64,000 nucleotides of DNA from Enterovibrio norvegicus DSM 15893 (GCF_900115495.1 NZ_FOWR01000004.1:1-64000); one strand, 5' to 3'; positions 18,405 to 28,004 are shown, counted from the first letter of the stretch. The notes: generated by a model not told the origin, from the sequence alone. Translations and numbers: made by a program.

Positions 18405-18698
18405 TCAAAGGTTGCAAGATGGTGCGATTCGTTGTCTCAATCGACGTTTAAAGCGTGTCTCTTTGACATACCAAACGAGCACACTGTAGGTCATGACGGT
18501 GAAAAAGAGTGTGAGTAAGTATAGTGGCAGATCAAGGAAGAAAGTTTGAACGAAGCTTGGCTCTGCGTAATGGAAAAGGCCGATGAATACGCCAATCAGG
18601 ATAGGGCATGTGATCAGTAAAAAAAGGTGCAGGACGTACACGAACATGCCCTGTTTTCGGTGGTGTTTCCATGTGTGAAATTTGTCTTCGCTACGCAT
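18405..18698 (-). CDS. Small two-helix inner-membrane protein
   Basis: 97 residues beginning MRSEDKFHTWKHHRKQG. Two hydrophobic segments follow (about 19-40, FVYVLHLFLLITCPILIGVF, and about 53-75), with a basic tail (KETRFKRRLRQR). The ATG at 18698 is preferred because AAGGA lies upstream; an ATG 15 codons earlier has no recognisable ribosome binding site. The Lys/Arg-rich N-terminus and the 2TM layout resemble 2TM-domain proteins, but no function is assigned. Confidence 0.65.
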   Translation of the reverse strand: MRSEDKFHTWKHHRKQGMFVYVLHLFLLITCPILIGVFIGLFHYAEPSFVQTFFLDLPLYLLTLFFTVMTYSVLVWYVKETRFKRRLRQRIAPSCNL

Positions 18699-18973
18699 CG
18701 CTAAGAATGTCCTTATTCTTTGGCAAAAGAGCAGGGTAATCATGAGGGGGGCGATTTGGCATTAAGAGGAGGAAAATTGCGACCGATTTAGTCTTGAGTA
18801 AGTACTAAATTTCTTATTGTTCACCGACACTCTGATGTTGCTCTCGTATCCTGTGAAGCTTGTTTTAAAGACCCTATCCATTGCTGATGCGTGGAGGGTA
18901 GCATTAATTCCTTGGTATAGGTCGCATAACCTGAGACAATCCGGCCGATTTCCTTATACCTGAATGGTCTCCT

Positions 18974-19213
18974 ATGAAACTTCTCGTTCGTAACCTTGCT
19001 CGCACTACCACTGAACATGAAATTCGTGTTCTGTTTTCTGCTCACGGCTCTGTTGGTCAGTGCTCGCTGGTATTAGACCAAGAAACTGGCCTGTCTAAAG
19101 GCTTCGCATTTGTAGAAATGGCAAATGATGATGAAGCGAAAAAAGCGATCTCAAGCTTGAACATGAGCAGTGTGGCGGGCAACGCTATTCGTGTGAAAAT
19201 CGCGAAAGACTGA
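18974..19213 (+). CDS. RRM-type RNA-binding protein
   Basis: 79 residues forming a single RNA-recognition motif: RNP2 as KLLVRNL at the N-terminus and RNP1 as KGFAFVEM near residue 45, with VKIAKD at the end. Such minimal RRM proteins occur in cyanobacteria and in marine gammaproteobacteria including vibrios, where some are cold-induced. The start lacks a clear Shine-Dalgarno sequence (GGTCTCCT precedes the ATG) and the leader from the previous gene is about 190 bp, so translation may be regulated through the 5' leader. A strong terminator follows. Confidence 0.9.
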   Translation: MKLLVRNLARTTTEHEIRVLFSAHGSVGQCSLVLDQETGLSKGFAFVEMANDDEAKKAISSLNMSSVAGNAIRVKIAKD

Positions 19214-19231
19214 TTGCTGAACGCAAGACAC

Positions 19232-19267
19232 AAAAAAGCCAGTGCCTGAAAGACTGACTGGCTTTTT
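19232..19267 (+). terminator. Rho-independent terminator after the RRM gene
   Basis: AAAAAGCCAGT pairs with ACTGGCTTTTT around a 13-base loop. The A and T flanks make it usable from both strands, serving also the convergent membrane-protein gene that ends at 19287. Confidence 0.9.
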
Positions 19268-19286
19268 GTTTGTGTTCCCAAACTCA

Positions 19287-19703
19287 TCAAACCCCTTTGG
19301 CTTGCTTCTCTCGTACTTTTGCCTTGTTCTTTATGCCCGTCTTTTCGCCTGATTTGATCACGAAGTAACTCAGTAAAGCCATCAACGCAGAGAAACCCGC
19401 AAATACCCATCCAAAGCTGCCAAACTCCTCGAAAAGATCTGACAAAGACAATCCATGATATTGAAAGGCGGCTAGCGCATAAAAATAACTTGCGCTTGTC
19501 CAGATTAAAATCGCGAGCCAGCGTGTTTTTGCAGACATCAAGGTTTCAGTCTTATTACCAAAATAGATACCGGTCAGAATGGCGGGCAGTGCTGTAGAAA
19601 TAACGCCGGCGCTTGGTACTTCAAACCCGAATGTGTCTTCAATGATGAAAAATATAACGCCTATCAATACGGAGCATAGGCACAAGGCCAGCGAGACTTG
19701 CAA
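19287..19703 (-). CDS. Four-helix inner-membrane protein, ABZJ_00895-like
   Basis: About 138 residues with four hydrophobic segments (about 3-22, 35-48, 62-82 and 97-116) and a basic tail ending KAKVREKQAKGV. The size and TM layout resemble the ABZJ_00895-type small membrane proteins; this is a weak match by eye. The start is uncertain: the frame opens after a TAG near 19736 and the first usable codon is TTG at 19703. It lies about 30 bp downstream of fdhD on the same strand, so it may be its operon partner. Confidence 0.6.
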   Translation of the reverse strand: MQVSLALCLCSVLIGVIFFIIEDTFGFEVPSAGVISTALPAILTGIYFGNKTETLMSAKTRWLAILIWTSASYFYALAAFQYHGLSLSDLFEEFGSFGWVFAGFSALMALLSYFVIKSGEKTGIKNKAKVREKQAKGV

Positions 19704-19733
19704 GAAGTCTGGTGCTTTTTGGGGCGTGAACTG

Positions 19734-20600
19734 CTAAGTCGTCAAGCGATTATAAAATCGTGGCGCATCTTGGCGGGGTAGGTGTACAAGGTTGAGATTT
19801 GCGGCGATTGCTGCGTTCACAGCAAGTGATGTGGGTGTGCCGAGTGTGATCAACGAACTGACCCCTGCCATCACGGCTTTTTGCACCAATTCAATACTGC
19901 AACGGCTCGTAACCAACAAGGTGTGTGTTGGTTGCAACACTCTGTTTCGCATCGCGGCACCCAATGCTTTATCAACGGCGTTGTGTCTGCCGATATCTTC
20001 ACGACACAATAAAATCTCTCCCTGATGATCAATAAGCATTGCAGCGTGGATCGCTCCGCTTATGTGCCCAAGTGATTGCCATTGACGAAGGGTTTCTCGT
20101 AGCGCCAAGATCTTGTCGTCATCGAGCGGTTTTTCGCCGTTCATTGGCGATAAATCAGGGATGGCTTGGCTGAGAGACTCCGCACCACAAATGCCGCACC
20201 CGGTTCGTCCTGCTAAGTGTCGTTTTGCTTGCGTTAAACGCGCATTAGCACGATTAGCGAGTTGAACATCAGCAATAATGGCGTCGTTTTCCTGATCGAG
20301 GCTGATCTCATGGATCTCGCTGCAATCATTGATGATGCGCTCGGTCAGTGAGAAACCGTAGATGAAGTCGTCAATATCTTGTGGCGTCGTCATCATCACC
20401 GCATGGCTGACGCCATTGAAGCTAATTGCCAGCGGCGTTTCGGTCGGTAAAGTGGAAAAGCAGGTCGAAGCGTCTTGGCTGCTGATGTAGTGGTGCAACG
20501 AGTGCGGCGCGAGGGCAGTATCACTCTCTAGTTGGGGGATTTCTCTGAACGCTTTTTTCTTCTGCATATCGTGATGTTCTCTTCCTGACGAGCATTTCAT
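19734..20600 (-). CDS. fdhD: Formate dehydrogenase accessory sulfurtransferase FdhD
   Basis: FdhD delivers sulfur from IscS to the molybdenum centre of formate dehydrogenase. The GRTGCGICGAESL segment holds the CxxC pair that carries the persulfide, and the ETPLAISFNG, GFSLTERII and REDIGRHNAVDKALG motifs are all family-typical. The ATG at 20600 has AAGGGAA upstream; an ATG at 20567 is an alternative and an ATG at 20705 looks too early. It is divergent from the sarcosine oxidase genes, which generate one-carbon units that can end as formate. No formate dehydrogenase structural gene is in the window. Confidence 0.93.
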   Translation of the reverse strand: MKCSSGREHHDMQKKKAFREIPQLESDTALAPHSLHHYISSQDASTCFSTLPTETPLAISFNGVSHAVMMTTPQDIDDFIYGFSLTERIINDCSEIHEISLDQENDAIIADVQLANRANARLTQAKRHLAGRTGCGICGAESLSQAIPDLSPMNGEKPLDDDKILALRETLRQWQSLGHISGAIHAAMLIDHQGEILLCREDIGRHNAVDKALGAAMRNRVLQPTHTLLVTSRCSIELVQKAVMAGVSSLITLGTPTSLAVNAAIAANLNLVHLPRQDAPRFYNRLTT

Positions 20601-20855
20601 ACGTTCCCTTTTTCCCATAATAGCGTTTGGCAGAATGCCATGCCTTTTATTGGTACTAAAAAGCGAGCTCACGCAGTGTCGCAATAACGTCAAACTCAGG
20701 CGCAAAACCGCACTTTACCCCACAGGTCGCGCATTACCATGTTTGAGATAAAGTCAGCGTTTTTGCGCGTGAGAGCAATGAAATAGCTACACTTTTTTAG
20801 GCAACCCGCATGCATCGGGAACGCGTTTGATTCATCAGCGATTCAGGACAATGGA

Positions 20856-22106
20856 ATGACAAATTATTCAGGGTTTGGGTTGTTTAAACATGCGCTCACG
20901 TTTCACGAAAACTGGCAGCGCGCATGGCGTAACCCTAAGCCAAAACCGTATTACGACGTGATCATTATTGGTGGCGGCGGACATGGGCTGGCGACGGCGT
21001 ATTACTTGGCCAAAGAGTGTGGCGTAAAGAACGTCGCCGTGGTTGAAAAAGGGTGGCTCGGCGGTGGGAACACGGCGCGAAACACCACAATTGTGCGTTC
21101 CAATTATCTGTGGGATGAAGCTGCACAATTGTACGAACACTCACTCAAACTGTGGGAAGGGCTCTCACAGGAACTCAATTTTAACCTGATGTTTAGCCAA
21201 CGTGGCGTGCTAAACCTTGGGCACACATTGCAAGACATGCGCGATATTGAGCGCCGCGTCAGTGCCAACCGTTTGAATGGCATTGACAGTGAAGTGCTAG
21301 ACACCGCGGGCGTTCAAGATTTGGTGCCGCTACTCGATTGTTCTGAGCGTGCGCGTTATCCCGTGATGGGCGCGAGTTGGCAACCCCGTGGGGGGGTTGC
21401 CCGCCATGATGCGGTTGCGTGGGGTTTTGCACGCGCGGCTGATCAACTTGGCGTAGACATGCTTCAACAAACGGAAGTCACTGGTCTTCGCATCGAAGGT
21501 GGCAAAATTAAAGGCGTTGAAACCCCGAATGGGTTCATTGGCGCGGGTAAGGTGGGTTGTGTTGTTGCGGGTAACTCGGGCGAGTTAGCACGCATGGCAA
21601 ACATGACGCTACCGATTGAATCTCATCCTCTTCAGGCCATGGTGTCTGAGCCACTTAAACCCTGTATTGATACGGTGATCATGTCGAATCAAGTACACGG
21701 GTATATCAGTCAATCTGACAAAGGCGATTTGGTGATCGGCGCGGGTATCGACAGCTATAACGGTTTCGGCCAGCGTGGTTCTTTTCCGATTATCGAACAC
21801 ACGATTTCCGCCATTGTTGAGATGTTCCCCTTCCTCAGTCGCGTGCGCATGAATCGCCATTGGGGCGGCATCGTGGATACCACGCCAGATGCGTGTCCGA
21901 TCATTAGCAAGACAGATGTGGAAGGTTTGTATTTCAACTGTGGCTGGGGCACGGGTGGCTTTAAAGCGACGCCGGGTTCAGGCCATGTATTTGCCCACAC
22001 TATTGCGAAAGATAACCCGCACCCATTGGCCGCGCCGTTCAAGCTCAATCGTTTTATCAGCGGCCATTTAATTGATGAACATGGTGCGGCAGGCGTGGCG
22101 CACTGA
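20856..22106 (+). CDS. soxB: Sarcosine oxidase subunit beta
   Basis: 416-residue FAD-binding oxidase subunit of heterotetrameric sarcosine oxidase, which converts sarcosine, O2 and THF to glycine, H2O2 and 5,10-methylene-THF. The dinucleotide-binding motif is [19 protein letters not shown] near residue 34; [16 protein letters not shown] and the C-terminal [16 protein letters not shown] are characteristic of SoxB. Length is normal. AGGACAATGGA precedes the ATG. It heads the soxB-soxD-soxA operon; soxD follows after 103 bp. Confidence 0.96.
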   Translation: MTNYSGFGLFKHALTFHENWQRAWRNPKPKPYYDVIIIGGGGHGLATAYYLAKECGVKNVAVVEKGWLGGGNTARNTTIVRSNYLWDEAAQLYEHSLKLWEGLSQELNFNLMFSQRGVLNLGHTLQDMRDIERRVSANRLNGIDSEVLDTAGVQDLVPLLDCSERARYPVMGASWQPRGGVARHDAVAWGFARAADQLGVDMLQQTEVTGLRIEGGKIKGVETPNGFIGAGKVGCVVAGNSGELARMANMTLPIESHPLQAMVSEPLKPCIDTVIMSNQVHGYISQSDKGDLVIGAGIDSYNGFGQRGSFPIIEHTISAIVEMFPFLSRVRMNRHWGGIVDTTPDACPIISKTDVEGLYFNCGWGTGGFKATPGSGHVFAHTIAKDNPHPLAAPFKLNRFISGHLIDEHGAAGVAH

Positions 22107-22209
22107 TTGGTGCTCACAAGTTTGATCAAACAATACACACCGCGTTGAACACATCAAAGTTGTATAAAACGCGTGTTGATGAAGACGCTTTGTTGAGAAA
22201 GGAAAAGAC

Positions 22210-22527
22210 ATGCTAAGGATTTATTGCCCTTACTGTGAAGAGCTCAGGGAAGAACCAGAATTTACGTATAGCGGCGAAGCGCACATCATCAGGCCGTTAG
22301 ATCCTGATGCCCTGTCAGACGACGAATGGGGTCGCTATCTTTTCCACCGCAAGAATATCAAAGGCAGCCACCGTGAAATGTGGCAGCACACAGCGGGCTG
22401 TCGAAAGTACTTCAACATGCAGCGCAACACAGTGACGTACGATATCGATGCTGTGTACAAAATTGGTGAAAAACCGCCAAGCGATGACAACGAGACACAC
22501 ACAACGAATGGGGAGGCACGCGTATGA
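22210..22527 (+). CDS. soxD: Sarcosine oxidase subunit delta
   Basis: 105-residue zinc-binding subunit of heterotetrameric sarcosine oxidase. CPYC near the N-terminus (IYCPYCEELRE) and downstream His and Cys residues (HTAGCRKYF) fit the zinc site; RPLDPDALSDDEWGRYLF is the family signature. AAGGAAAAG precedes the ATG. Its TGA overlaps the ATG of soxA by four bases (ATGA), which indicates translational coupling. Confidence 0.95.
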   Translation: MLRIYCPYCEELREEPEFTYSGEAHIIRPLDPDALSDDEWGRYLFHRKNIKGSHREMWQHTAGCRKYFNMQRNTVTYDIDAVYKIGEKPPSDDNETHTTNGEARV

Positions 22528-25500
22528 GCCAGAAAAATCGCCTCTCTGACGGCGGACGGATTGATCGCAATACGTCGCTGACGTTTACCTTTAACGGCAA
22601 AACCTTTCAAGGTCATCAAGGTGACACCTTGGCCTCTGCGATGTTGGCAAACGGCATCAAAGTAGTGGGGCGTAGCTTTAAATACCATCGACCTCGCGGC
22701 ATTTTAGGCGCGGGTGCAGAAGAGCCGAATGCGATATTACAGATTGGTTCAACGCCCGACGCGGAATTACCCAACCAACGCGCTACCCAAACTGAGCTTT
22801 ATGATGGGCTCGATGCGAAGGTAGTGAATGCGTGGCCGAGCTTGGAAAATGATGCGCTGTCGATGCTAGGAAAACTGGGGGGGTCAATGATGCCTGCCGG
22901 TTTCTATTATAAAACCTTTATGTACCCCGAATCGCTCTGGCCAACGTACGAAAAGCACATTCGAAATGCGGCAGGTTTAGGTGAAATTCCACGTGGGAAT
23001 GACCCTGACAAATACGACAAAATGCAGCAACACTGCGAAGTGTTGATCGTCGGTGCGGGTGCCGCAGGCTTAATGGCGGCGCGCAGGCTGGTGGGTCAAG
23101 GTTTGCGCGTTATTTTGGTGGATGAGCAGTCGGAAATGGGCGGCAGTCTTTTGCATTGTCGCGAGACTATTGACGGCAAACCTGCCACAGAATGGCTTGA
23201 TGAAACCCTTGAGATACTCAAGGCTGATCACCATTGCATGCTGTTATCAAGGAGCACGGCGTTTGGTTACTATGACCATAATTTTGTCGGTGTAATCGAG
23301 CGGAAAACGGATCACCTTGGCGAGCAACAAGGCGGTATTCGTCAGCGTATTCACCACATTCGTGCAGAGCATGTGTTGTTGGCAACAGGGGCGATTGAAC
23401 GTCCACTGGTGTTTGGTAACAACGACCTACCGGGCAGCATGCTGACCTCTGCAGTGTCGATTTATTTGCGTCGTTATGGCGTTGCGCCGGGCGATACCTT
23501 GCTAGTGATGACCTCGAACGACGAGGGATATAACGCCGCATTGGATTGGCATGAAAGTGGACGCACCGTAGCAGCGATCATAGATACCCGTGCGTATGCC
23601 GAAGGCGATCGTATTGCGCAGGCGAAAGCCCTCGGGATCAGAGTGATTTTTGGTCATGGTATCGCGAACCTTCAAGGCAGTTCGGGAATCACCGCGGCGG
23701 AAGTGGTGCCTATCGACAAAGAAGGCAAAACCGTCACAGGCGTCATGGAAGTCATTCCTTGCGACACCGTGGCGTCGAGCGGCGGATGGAGCCCTGCGTT
23801 GCACCTTAGCTGCCACATTGGCGGCCGCCCTGTCTGGCGTGATGATATTGCGGCGTTTGTGCCATCAGATTACGTCAAAGGAATGGAGTACGCAGGCGCT
23901 GTCGACGGTGATGGTACCTTGTCTCATGCCATTTTAAGTGGTGCGGGTGCGGCAATGCGCATTTCAGAAAGTTTGAATGTGCACCTTGAAGATACGTCTC
24001 TACCTGTCGTTGAGGACTTTCTTACTGCGCCAGCCATGGCGATGTATTTAGTGCCGCATCGATTGCCGGTGAGCCGAGCGCCTAAGCAGTTTGTTGATTT
24101 CCAAAATGATGTCACGGCGGCAGGTATTGAGCTTGCGGTTCGTGAAGGCTATGAATCCATCGAGCACATTAAGCGTTATACCGCGATGGGTTTTGGCACG
24201 GATCAAGGTAAGACAGGCAACATCAATGGCATGGCGATTGCCGCAAATGCGATGGGAAAAACCATTGCAGAAACAGGCACGACAATCTTCCGCCCGATGT
24301 ACACCCCTGTCACGTTTGGCGCGTTAGCAGGGCAAGATGCTGGGCACTTGTTCGATCCATGCCGCTACACGGCGATGCATGCTTGGCACGTAGAGCATGG
24401 TGCAAAATTTGAGGATGTTGGCCAATGGAAACGTCCTTGGTATTTCCCGAAAGGGAATGAAACCATGGAGCAGACATTAGCGCGTGAATGCAAAGCGACG
24501 CGAGAAGGTGTGGGCATTCTTGATGCATCGACCTTGGGCAAAATTGATATTCAGGGCAAAGATGCGCGTACTTTCCTCAATCGTATTTACACCAATGGCT
24601 GGGACAAACTGGCTCCTGGTCGCTGTCGTTATGGCTTTATGTGTCACGAAGACGGCATGGTGTTTGATGATGGGGTAACGTCGTGCATCAGTGATGATCA
24701 CTTTATCATGACCACCACCTCTGGCGGTGCAGCAGGCGTGTTACGTTGGCTAGAGCTTTGGCATCAAACCGAATGGCCTGAGCTGGACGTGTTCTTCACC
24801 AGTGTGACAGATCACTGGGCGACAATGACTATTTCGGGGCCCCACAGCCGCAATGTGCTACAACAACTGGTGGGCGACGAAGACATTTCGGAAGACACCA
24901 TGCCATTCATGAGTTGGAAAACCATGAAAGTGGCAGGCGTTGATGCCCGCGTATTCCGTATCAGCTTTACGGGTGAGCTTTCATTCGAAATCAATGTGAG
25001 TGCGAACCACGGTCTATACGTGTGGGAGCAAGTGATGCGAGCAGGAGACCCCTTTGGCATTACGCCTTATGGCACTGAAACCATGCACATTCTGCGCGCA
25101 GAGAAGGGCTTCATCATTGTTGGGCAAGACACGGACGGCTCTGTGACGCCGCAAGATCTCAACATGGGATGGATCACGGGTAAACAGAAAACCTACAGCT
25201 TTATTGGTCGTCGCTCTTGGGCGCGTGAAGACACAATCCGTACAGACCGCAAACAGCTGGTGGGCTTGAAGTGCACTGAACCTTACAAGGTGATCCCTGA
25301 AGGGGCACAAGCGGTGAATGATCCCGATGAGCCCATTCCAATGACCATGGTAGGCCATGTTAGCTCATCGTATTTCAGTGCAAACTTGGGTTATTCCATT
25401 GCCTTTGGGTTGATCAAAGATGGCTTGAATAGAATGGGCGAACACGTTTACTTCCCATTGGCGGATGGAACAGTGCTAAAGGCTGAAATCTGTAGCTCGA

Positions 25501-26159
25501 TTTTCTATGATCCGAAAAATGAAAAGGCAGCAGGCGCAGAACCGGAAACGCCTGCATCGACCTTGATGGTGCCACAAAACAGCGCGCGCTTTGAATCAGC
25601 GTTACATCATTTAGGTTCCAACGCGGGCACTCATGCACCAGGTGTTCATTTGCATGAGCGCAAAAACGTTAGCCATGTGATTTTGCGTGGTGAGCCAACG
25701 GCTGAATTTGCGTCAGCCGCTGAAGTGGCACTGGGACAAGCACTGCCTATCTCGGCATCAACGTCTTCTGAAACCGATGAACGCCAAGTGTGGTGGCTAG
25801 CGCCGGATGAGTGGTTGATCTTAAGTGCATCGCAATCTGCGGCAGAAACAGAAGCGGCGCTGCGCGATAAGCTGCAAGGCCATTACTCGGTCACGGATGT
25901 CACTGGTGGGCAAACGCTGGTCACCTTGACGGGCTCTCACGCGAAAGATGTACTGAAGAAATCTGTGCCTTACGATGTGGATGACGGTTACTTCCCCGTG
26001 GGGAAATGTGTCGGCACCACGTTTGCCAAAGCGCAGGTGTTTATGAAGCACAACAGTGAAAACAGCTACGACATGATTGTACGCCGGAGTTTCGCTGACT
26101 ACATCGCGCTTTGGATGCAAGCCTCTGCCGAGGAATATGGCATGAACTGGGACTGCTAA
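22524..26159 (+). CDS. soxA: Sarcosine oxidase alpha subunit fused to a gamma (SoxG-like) domain
   Basis: 1211 residues, about 200 longer than a usual SoxA (about 1000). Order: an N-terminal ferredoxin-fold region (FNGKTFQGHQGDTLASAML, about 16-45), an NAD-binding fold (LIVGAGAAGLMAARRL, about 172), and a glycine-cleavage-T-like THF-binding region (about 600-990) with the SoxA-typical end FYDPKNEKAAG near 993-1003. After a short linker, residues about 1015-1211 match SoxG: WWLAPDEWLIL, VTDVTGGQTLVTLTG, DVDDGYFPVGKCVGTTFAKA and the end RRSFADYIALWMQASAEEYG. No separate soxG is present here, so the fusion probably supplies the gamma subunit. The reading frame runs without break through the junction. 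Confidence 0.93.
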   Translation: MSQKNRLSDGGRIDRNTSLTFTFNGKTFQGHQGDTLASAMLANGIKVVGRSFKYHRPRGILGAGAEEPNAILQIGSTPDAELPNQRATQTELYDGLDAKVVNAWPSLENDALSMLGKLGGSMMPAGFYYKTFMYPESLWPTYEKHIRNAAGLGEIPRGNDPDKYDKMQQHCEVLIVGAGAAGLMAARRLVGQGLRVILVDEQSEMGGSLLHCRETIDGKPATEWLDETLEILKADHHCMLLSRSTAFGYYDHNFVGVIERKTDHLGEQQGGIRQRIHHIRAEHVLLATGAIERPLVFGNNDLPGSMLTSAVSIYLRRYGVAPGDTLLVMTSNDEGYNAALDWHESGRTVAAIIDTRAYAEGDRIAQAKALGIRVIFGHGIANLQGSSGITAAEVVPIDKEGKTVTGVMEVIPCDTVASSGGWSPALHLSCHIGGRPVWRDDIAAFVPSDYVKGMEYAGAVDGDGTLSHAILSGAGAAMRISESLNVHLEDTSLPVVEDFLTAPAMAMYLVPHRLPVSRAPKQFVDFQNDVTAAGIELAVREGYESIEHIKRYTAMGFGTDQGKTGNINGMAIAANAMGKTIAETGTTIFRPMYTPVTFGALAGQDAGHLFDPCRYTAMHAWHVEHGAKFEDVGQWKRPWYFPKGNETMEQTLARECKATREGVGILDASTLGKIDIQGKDARTFLNRIYTNGWDKLAPGRCRYGFMCHEDGMVFDDGVTSCISDDHFIMTTTSGGAAGVLRWLELWHQTEWPELDVFFTSVTDHWATMTISGPHSRNVLQQLVGDEDISEDTMPFMSWKTMKVAGVDARVFRISFTGELSFEINVSANHGLYVWEQVMRAGDPFGITPYGTETMHILRAEKGFIIVGQDTDGSVTPQDLNMGWITGKQKTYSFIGRRSWAREDTIRTDRKQLVGLKCTEPYKVIPEGAQAVNDPDEPIPMTMVGHVSSSYFSANLGYSIAFGLIKDGLNRMGEHVYFPLADGTVLKAEICSSIFYDPKNEKAAGAEPETPASTLMVPQNSARFESALHHLGSNAGTHAPGVHLHERKNVSHVILRGEPTAEFASAAEVALGQALPISASTSSETDERQVWWLAPDEWLILSASQSAAETEAALRDKLQGHYSVTDVTGGQTLVTLTGSHAKDVLKKSVPYDVDDGYFPVGKCVGTTFAKAQVFMKHNSENSYDMIVRRSFADYIALWMQASAEEYGMNWDC

Positions 26160-26179
26160 ATCTGCCCACATCGCTCACT

Positions 26180-26206
26180 AAGACCCGCATATTGCGGGTC
26201 TTTTTT
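26180..26206 (+). terminator. Rho-independent terminator of the sox operon
   Basis: AGACCCGCA pairs with TGCGGGTCT around a 3-base loop and is followed by TTTTT. It ends the soxBDA unit before the TauE/SafE gene. Confidence 0.92.
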
Positions 26207-26289
26207 CGTCATTCTCATCAGCAAGGCGAAGAATAACATCGTGTTGAGCGATGATGACATGCTCATGAACTGCTGTTAAGGATGAATGC

Positions 26290-27057
26290 TTGGCGATCAT
26301 TACCGACCCGAATTTCTATTTTCTGTCTGTACCGGCGGTGCTGATTTACGGCATTGGCAAAGGCGGGTTAGGAGGAGCACTTGGGATCATCGCTGTTCCT
26401 TTGATGGCGTTTGCAGTGTCGCCTTTGCAGGCCGCAGCGATCTTGTTACCCATTTTGTGTGTGATGGATGTGTTTGCGGTGCGCTATCACTACAAAAATG
26501 CGGACTACAAGGTGATAAAGAAGATGTTGCCAGGTGCGCTGCTGGGTGTGGTGATTGCGGGAGTTTACATCAATGTGGTGCCGCAAGCGGGCTTGAAACT
26601 GACGATTGGTGTGTTGTCATTGTGGTTTTGTGCCCAATACATTGGGTCAATGTTGACCAATCGTACATCGGTCGCTAAACCCAATAACACTGTCGGCGCG
26701 ACGATGTGGGGTGCTGTTAGTGGTTTTTCGAGTACCACCATTCATGCGGGTGGGGGGCCTGCCAGTATTTATCTGTTGCCACTAAAACTTGAAAAGGTCA
26801 CCTTGATAGCCACCATGGCGGTGTTTTTTGCGCTGTTAAACGTTGCCAAACTCGTGCCTTATGCATTAAGCGGTGAGTTTGATTCAACCAATGTACTGAC
26901 GGCGTTGGTGTTGATGCCTCTCGCCCCCCTTGGTGTGTCAACGGGTGTTTGGCTACTACACCGAGTCAGTCAAACACGCATCTATCAACTCTGCTATTTG
27001 TTCTTGTTTCTTTCGGGCGCCAAGCTCTCATACGATGGTTTGTTGGCAATTATTTAG
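26290..27057 (+). CDS. TauE/SafE-family permease
   Basis: 255-residue inner-membrane protein with about eight hydrophobic segments. GKGGLGGALGIIAVPLMAFAVSPLQAAAILLPIL at the start and GFSSTTIHAGGGPASIYLLPLKL in the middle are the two internally related halves of the TauE/SafE (sulfite or sulfoacetate export) family. The likely start is TTG at 26290 with AAGGA upstream; an ATG just before it is out of frame. The transported anion is unknown; position after sarcosine oxidase does not fix it. The 3' end overlaps the convergent RpiR-type gene by four bases. Confidence 0.87.
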   Translation: MAIITDPNFYFLSVPAVLIYGIGKGGLGGALGIIAVPLMAFAVSPLQAAAILLPILCVMDVFAVRYHYKNADYKVIKKMLPGALLGVVIAGVYINVVPQAGLKLTIGVLSLWFCAQYIGSMLTNRTSVAKPNNTVGATMWGAVSGFSSTTIHAGGGPASIYLLPLKLEKVTLIATMAVFFALLNVAKLVPYALSGEFDSTNVLTALVLMPLAPLGVSTGVWLLHRVSQTRIYQLCYLFLFLSGAKLSYDGLLAII

Positions 27058-27887
27058 CCAGATTTACTCAAGCGAAATGCCAGCGACACCGCAAGGGTTT
27101 GTGCCAAACACATGCTCGCGGCTTGAGAACGAAAAGATTCTACTTCCGCTTCTTTGACCACAAAACACACATCGCTATTGGCCGCGAGCGGGCTGACTTG
27201 GCTATCTGTAAATACAATTTGCTTGGCATTTGATGCTGCTGCACGTTCACACAGTAATACCGTTTCTTCCGAATAGGCTGGGAAGCTGGCTGAAACGACC
27301 ACATCGCGTTCAGACACCAATGCCATTTGCTCATTAGCCATGCCACCAAACCCATCCACCAATACCACTCGACGCTCTAGATGGCGCAAGGCATAGGCGA
27401 AATAGGCAGCAATACTAAATGAGCGTCGCATACCCACCACATAGATGGTTTCTGCGTTTTCTAGCAAGGTCACGGCGTTGTTGAGTAGCTCTGAGGAAAT
27501 TGTTGATGGCATCTCTTGCAAGGCGACCGCGTTGGCTTGGCTGAATTGCATCAGCATATCCGCTGGGGTGTCGAGTGATTGATGCTCTCCCTCGCGATGT
27601 TGAAGCAACTTAGCACGTTCAGTGTAGCTGCTGGTTTCTTCAACGAGGTTCTTCCGAAAAAGCTGCTTCATTTCGTTAAAGCCACTGAATTCGAAGGCAT
27701 TGGCGAAACGAATCAGTGTTGAAGGGGGAACGCTTGCATGTGTGGCGATAACGGCCACGGTATCGAAGGCAATGCTATTGGGGTTGTCCATAACATAATG
27801 AGCCACCTGTTGAAGGCGTTTGCTTAAATCATGATAACGATGACGTATTTGTTGTTGCAATTCAGCGAGGTGCGTAGCCGTAGCCAT
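27054..27887 (-). CDS. MurR/RpiR-family transcriptional regulator
   Basis: 277 residues: an N-terminal helix-turn-helix of the RpiR type (VAHYVMDNPNSIAFDTVAVIA, then SVPPSTLIRFANAFEFSGFNEMKQ, about 25-75) and a SIS sugar-phosphate-binding domain (about 120-270; YVVGMRRSFSIAAYFAYAL and VSASFPAYSEET). The ATG at 27887 follows GGAA; an ATG nine codons upstream is an alternative. It overlaps the convergent permease gene by four bases. A 17-bp palindrome lies 54 bp upstream of its start, compatible with self-regulation. Targets beyond that are unknown. Confidence 0.9.
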   Translation of the reverse strand: MATATHLAELQQQIRHRYHDLSKRLQQVAHYVMDNPNSIAFDTVAVIATHASVPPSTLIRFANAFEFSGFNEMKQLFRKNLVEETSSYTERAKLLQHREGEHQSLDTPADMLMQFSQANAVALQEMPSTISSELLNNAVTLLENAETIYVVGMRRSFSIAAYFAYALRHLERRVVLVDGFGGMANEQMALVSERDVVVSASFPAYSEETVLLCERAAASNAKQIVFTDSQVSPLAANSDVCFVVKEAEVESFRSQAASMCLAQTLAVSLAFRLSKSG

Positions 27888-27940
27888 AGAGTATTCCGAT
27901 TCAAACCATCTCAACTCAGTGTAATGTTTCGAAATGGATT

Positions 27941-27957
27941 TGAAAATGGAATTTTCA
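27941..27957. promoter_or_regulatory. Candidate RpiR-type operator palindrome
   Basis: TGAAAATGGAATTTTCA is a perfect 7-3-7 inverted repeat 54 bp upstream of the RpiR-type gene. RpiR-family members such as HexR bind AT-rich 17-bp palindromes of similar layout. Binding by the neighbouring regulator is inference. Confidence 0.6.
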
Positions 27958-28004
27958 TTTCATTTCATTTCATTGCAGAGCAGAGCAGAGCAGAGCAGAG
28001 CAGA
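27953..28004. repeat. Adjacent pentanucleotide tandem repeats (TTTCA)4 and (GCAGA)6
   Basis: Four TTTCA units (27953-27972) are followed after two T by six perfect GCAGA units (27975-28004). They lie in the upstream region of the RpiR-type gene, partly overlapping its candidate operator and just beyond the 3' end of rof. Such simple repeats are prone to copy-number change. Confidence 0.88.

Noticed and set aside
18821-19045. Minus-strand frame overlapping the RRM gene
   Set aside because: Antisense to a clear RRM-coding sequence and its leader, with no supporting features.
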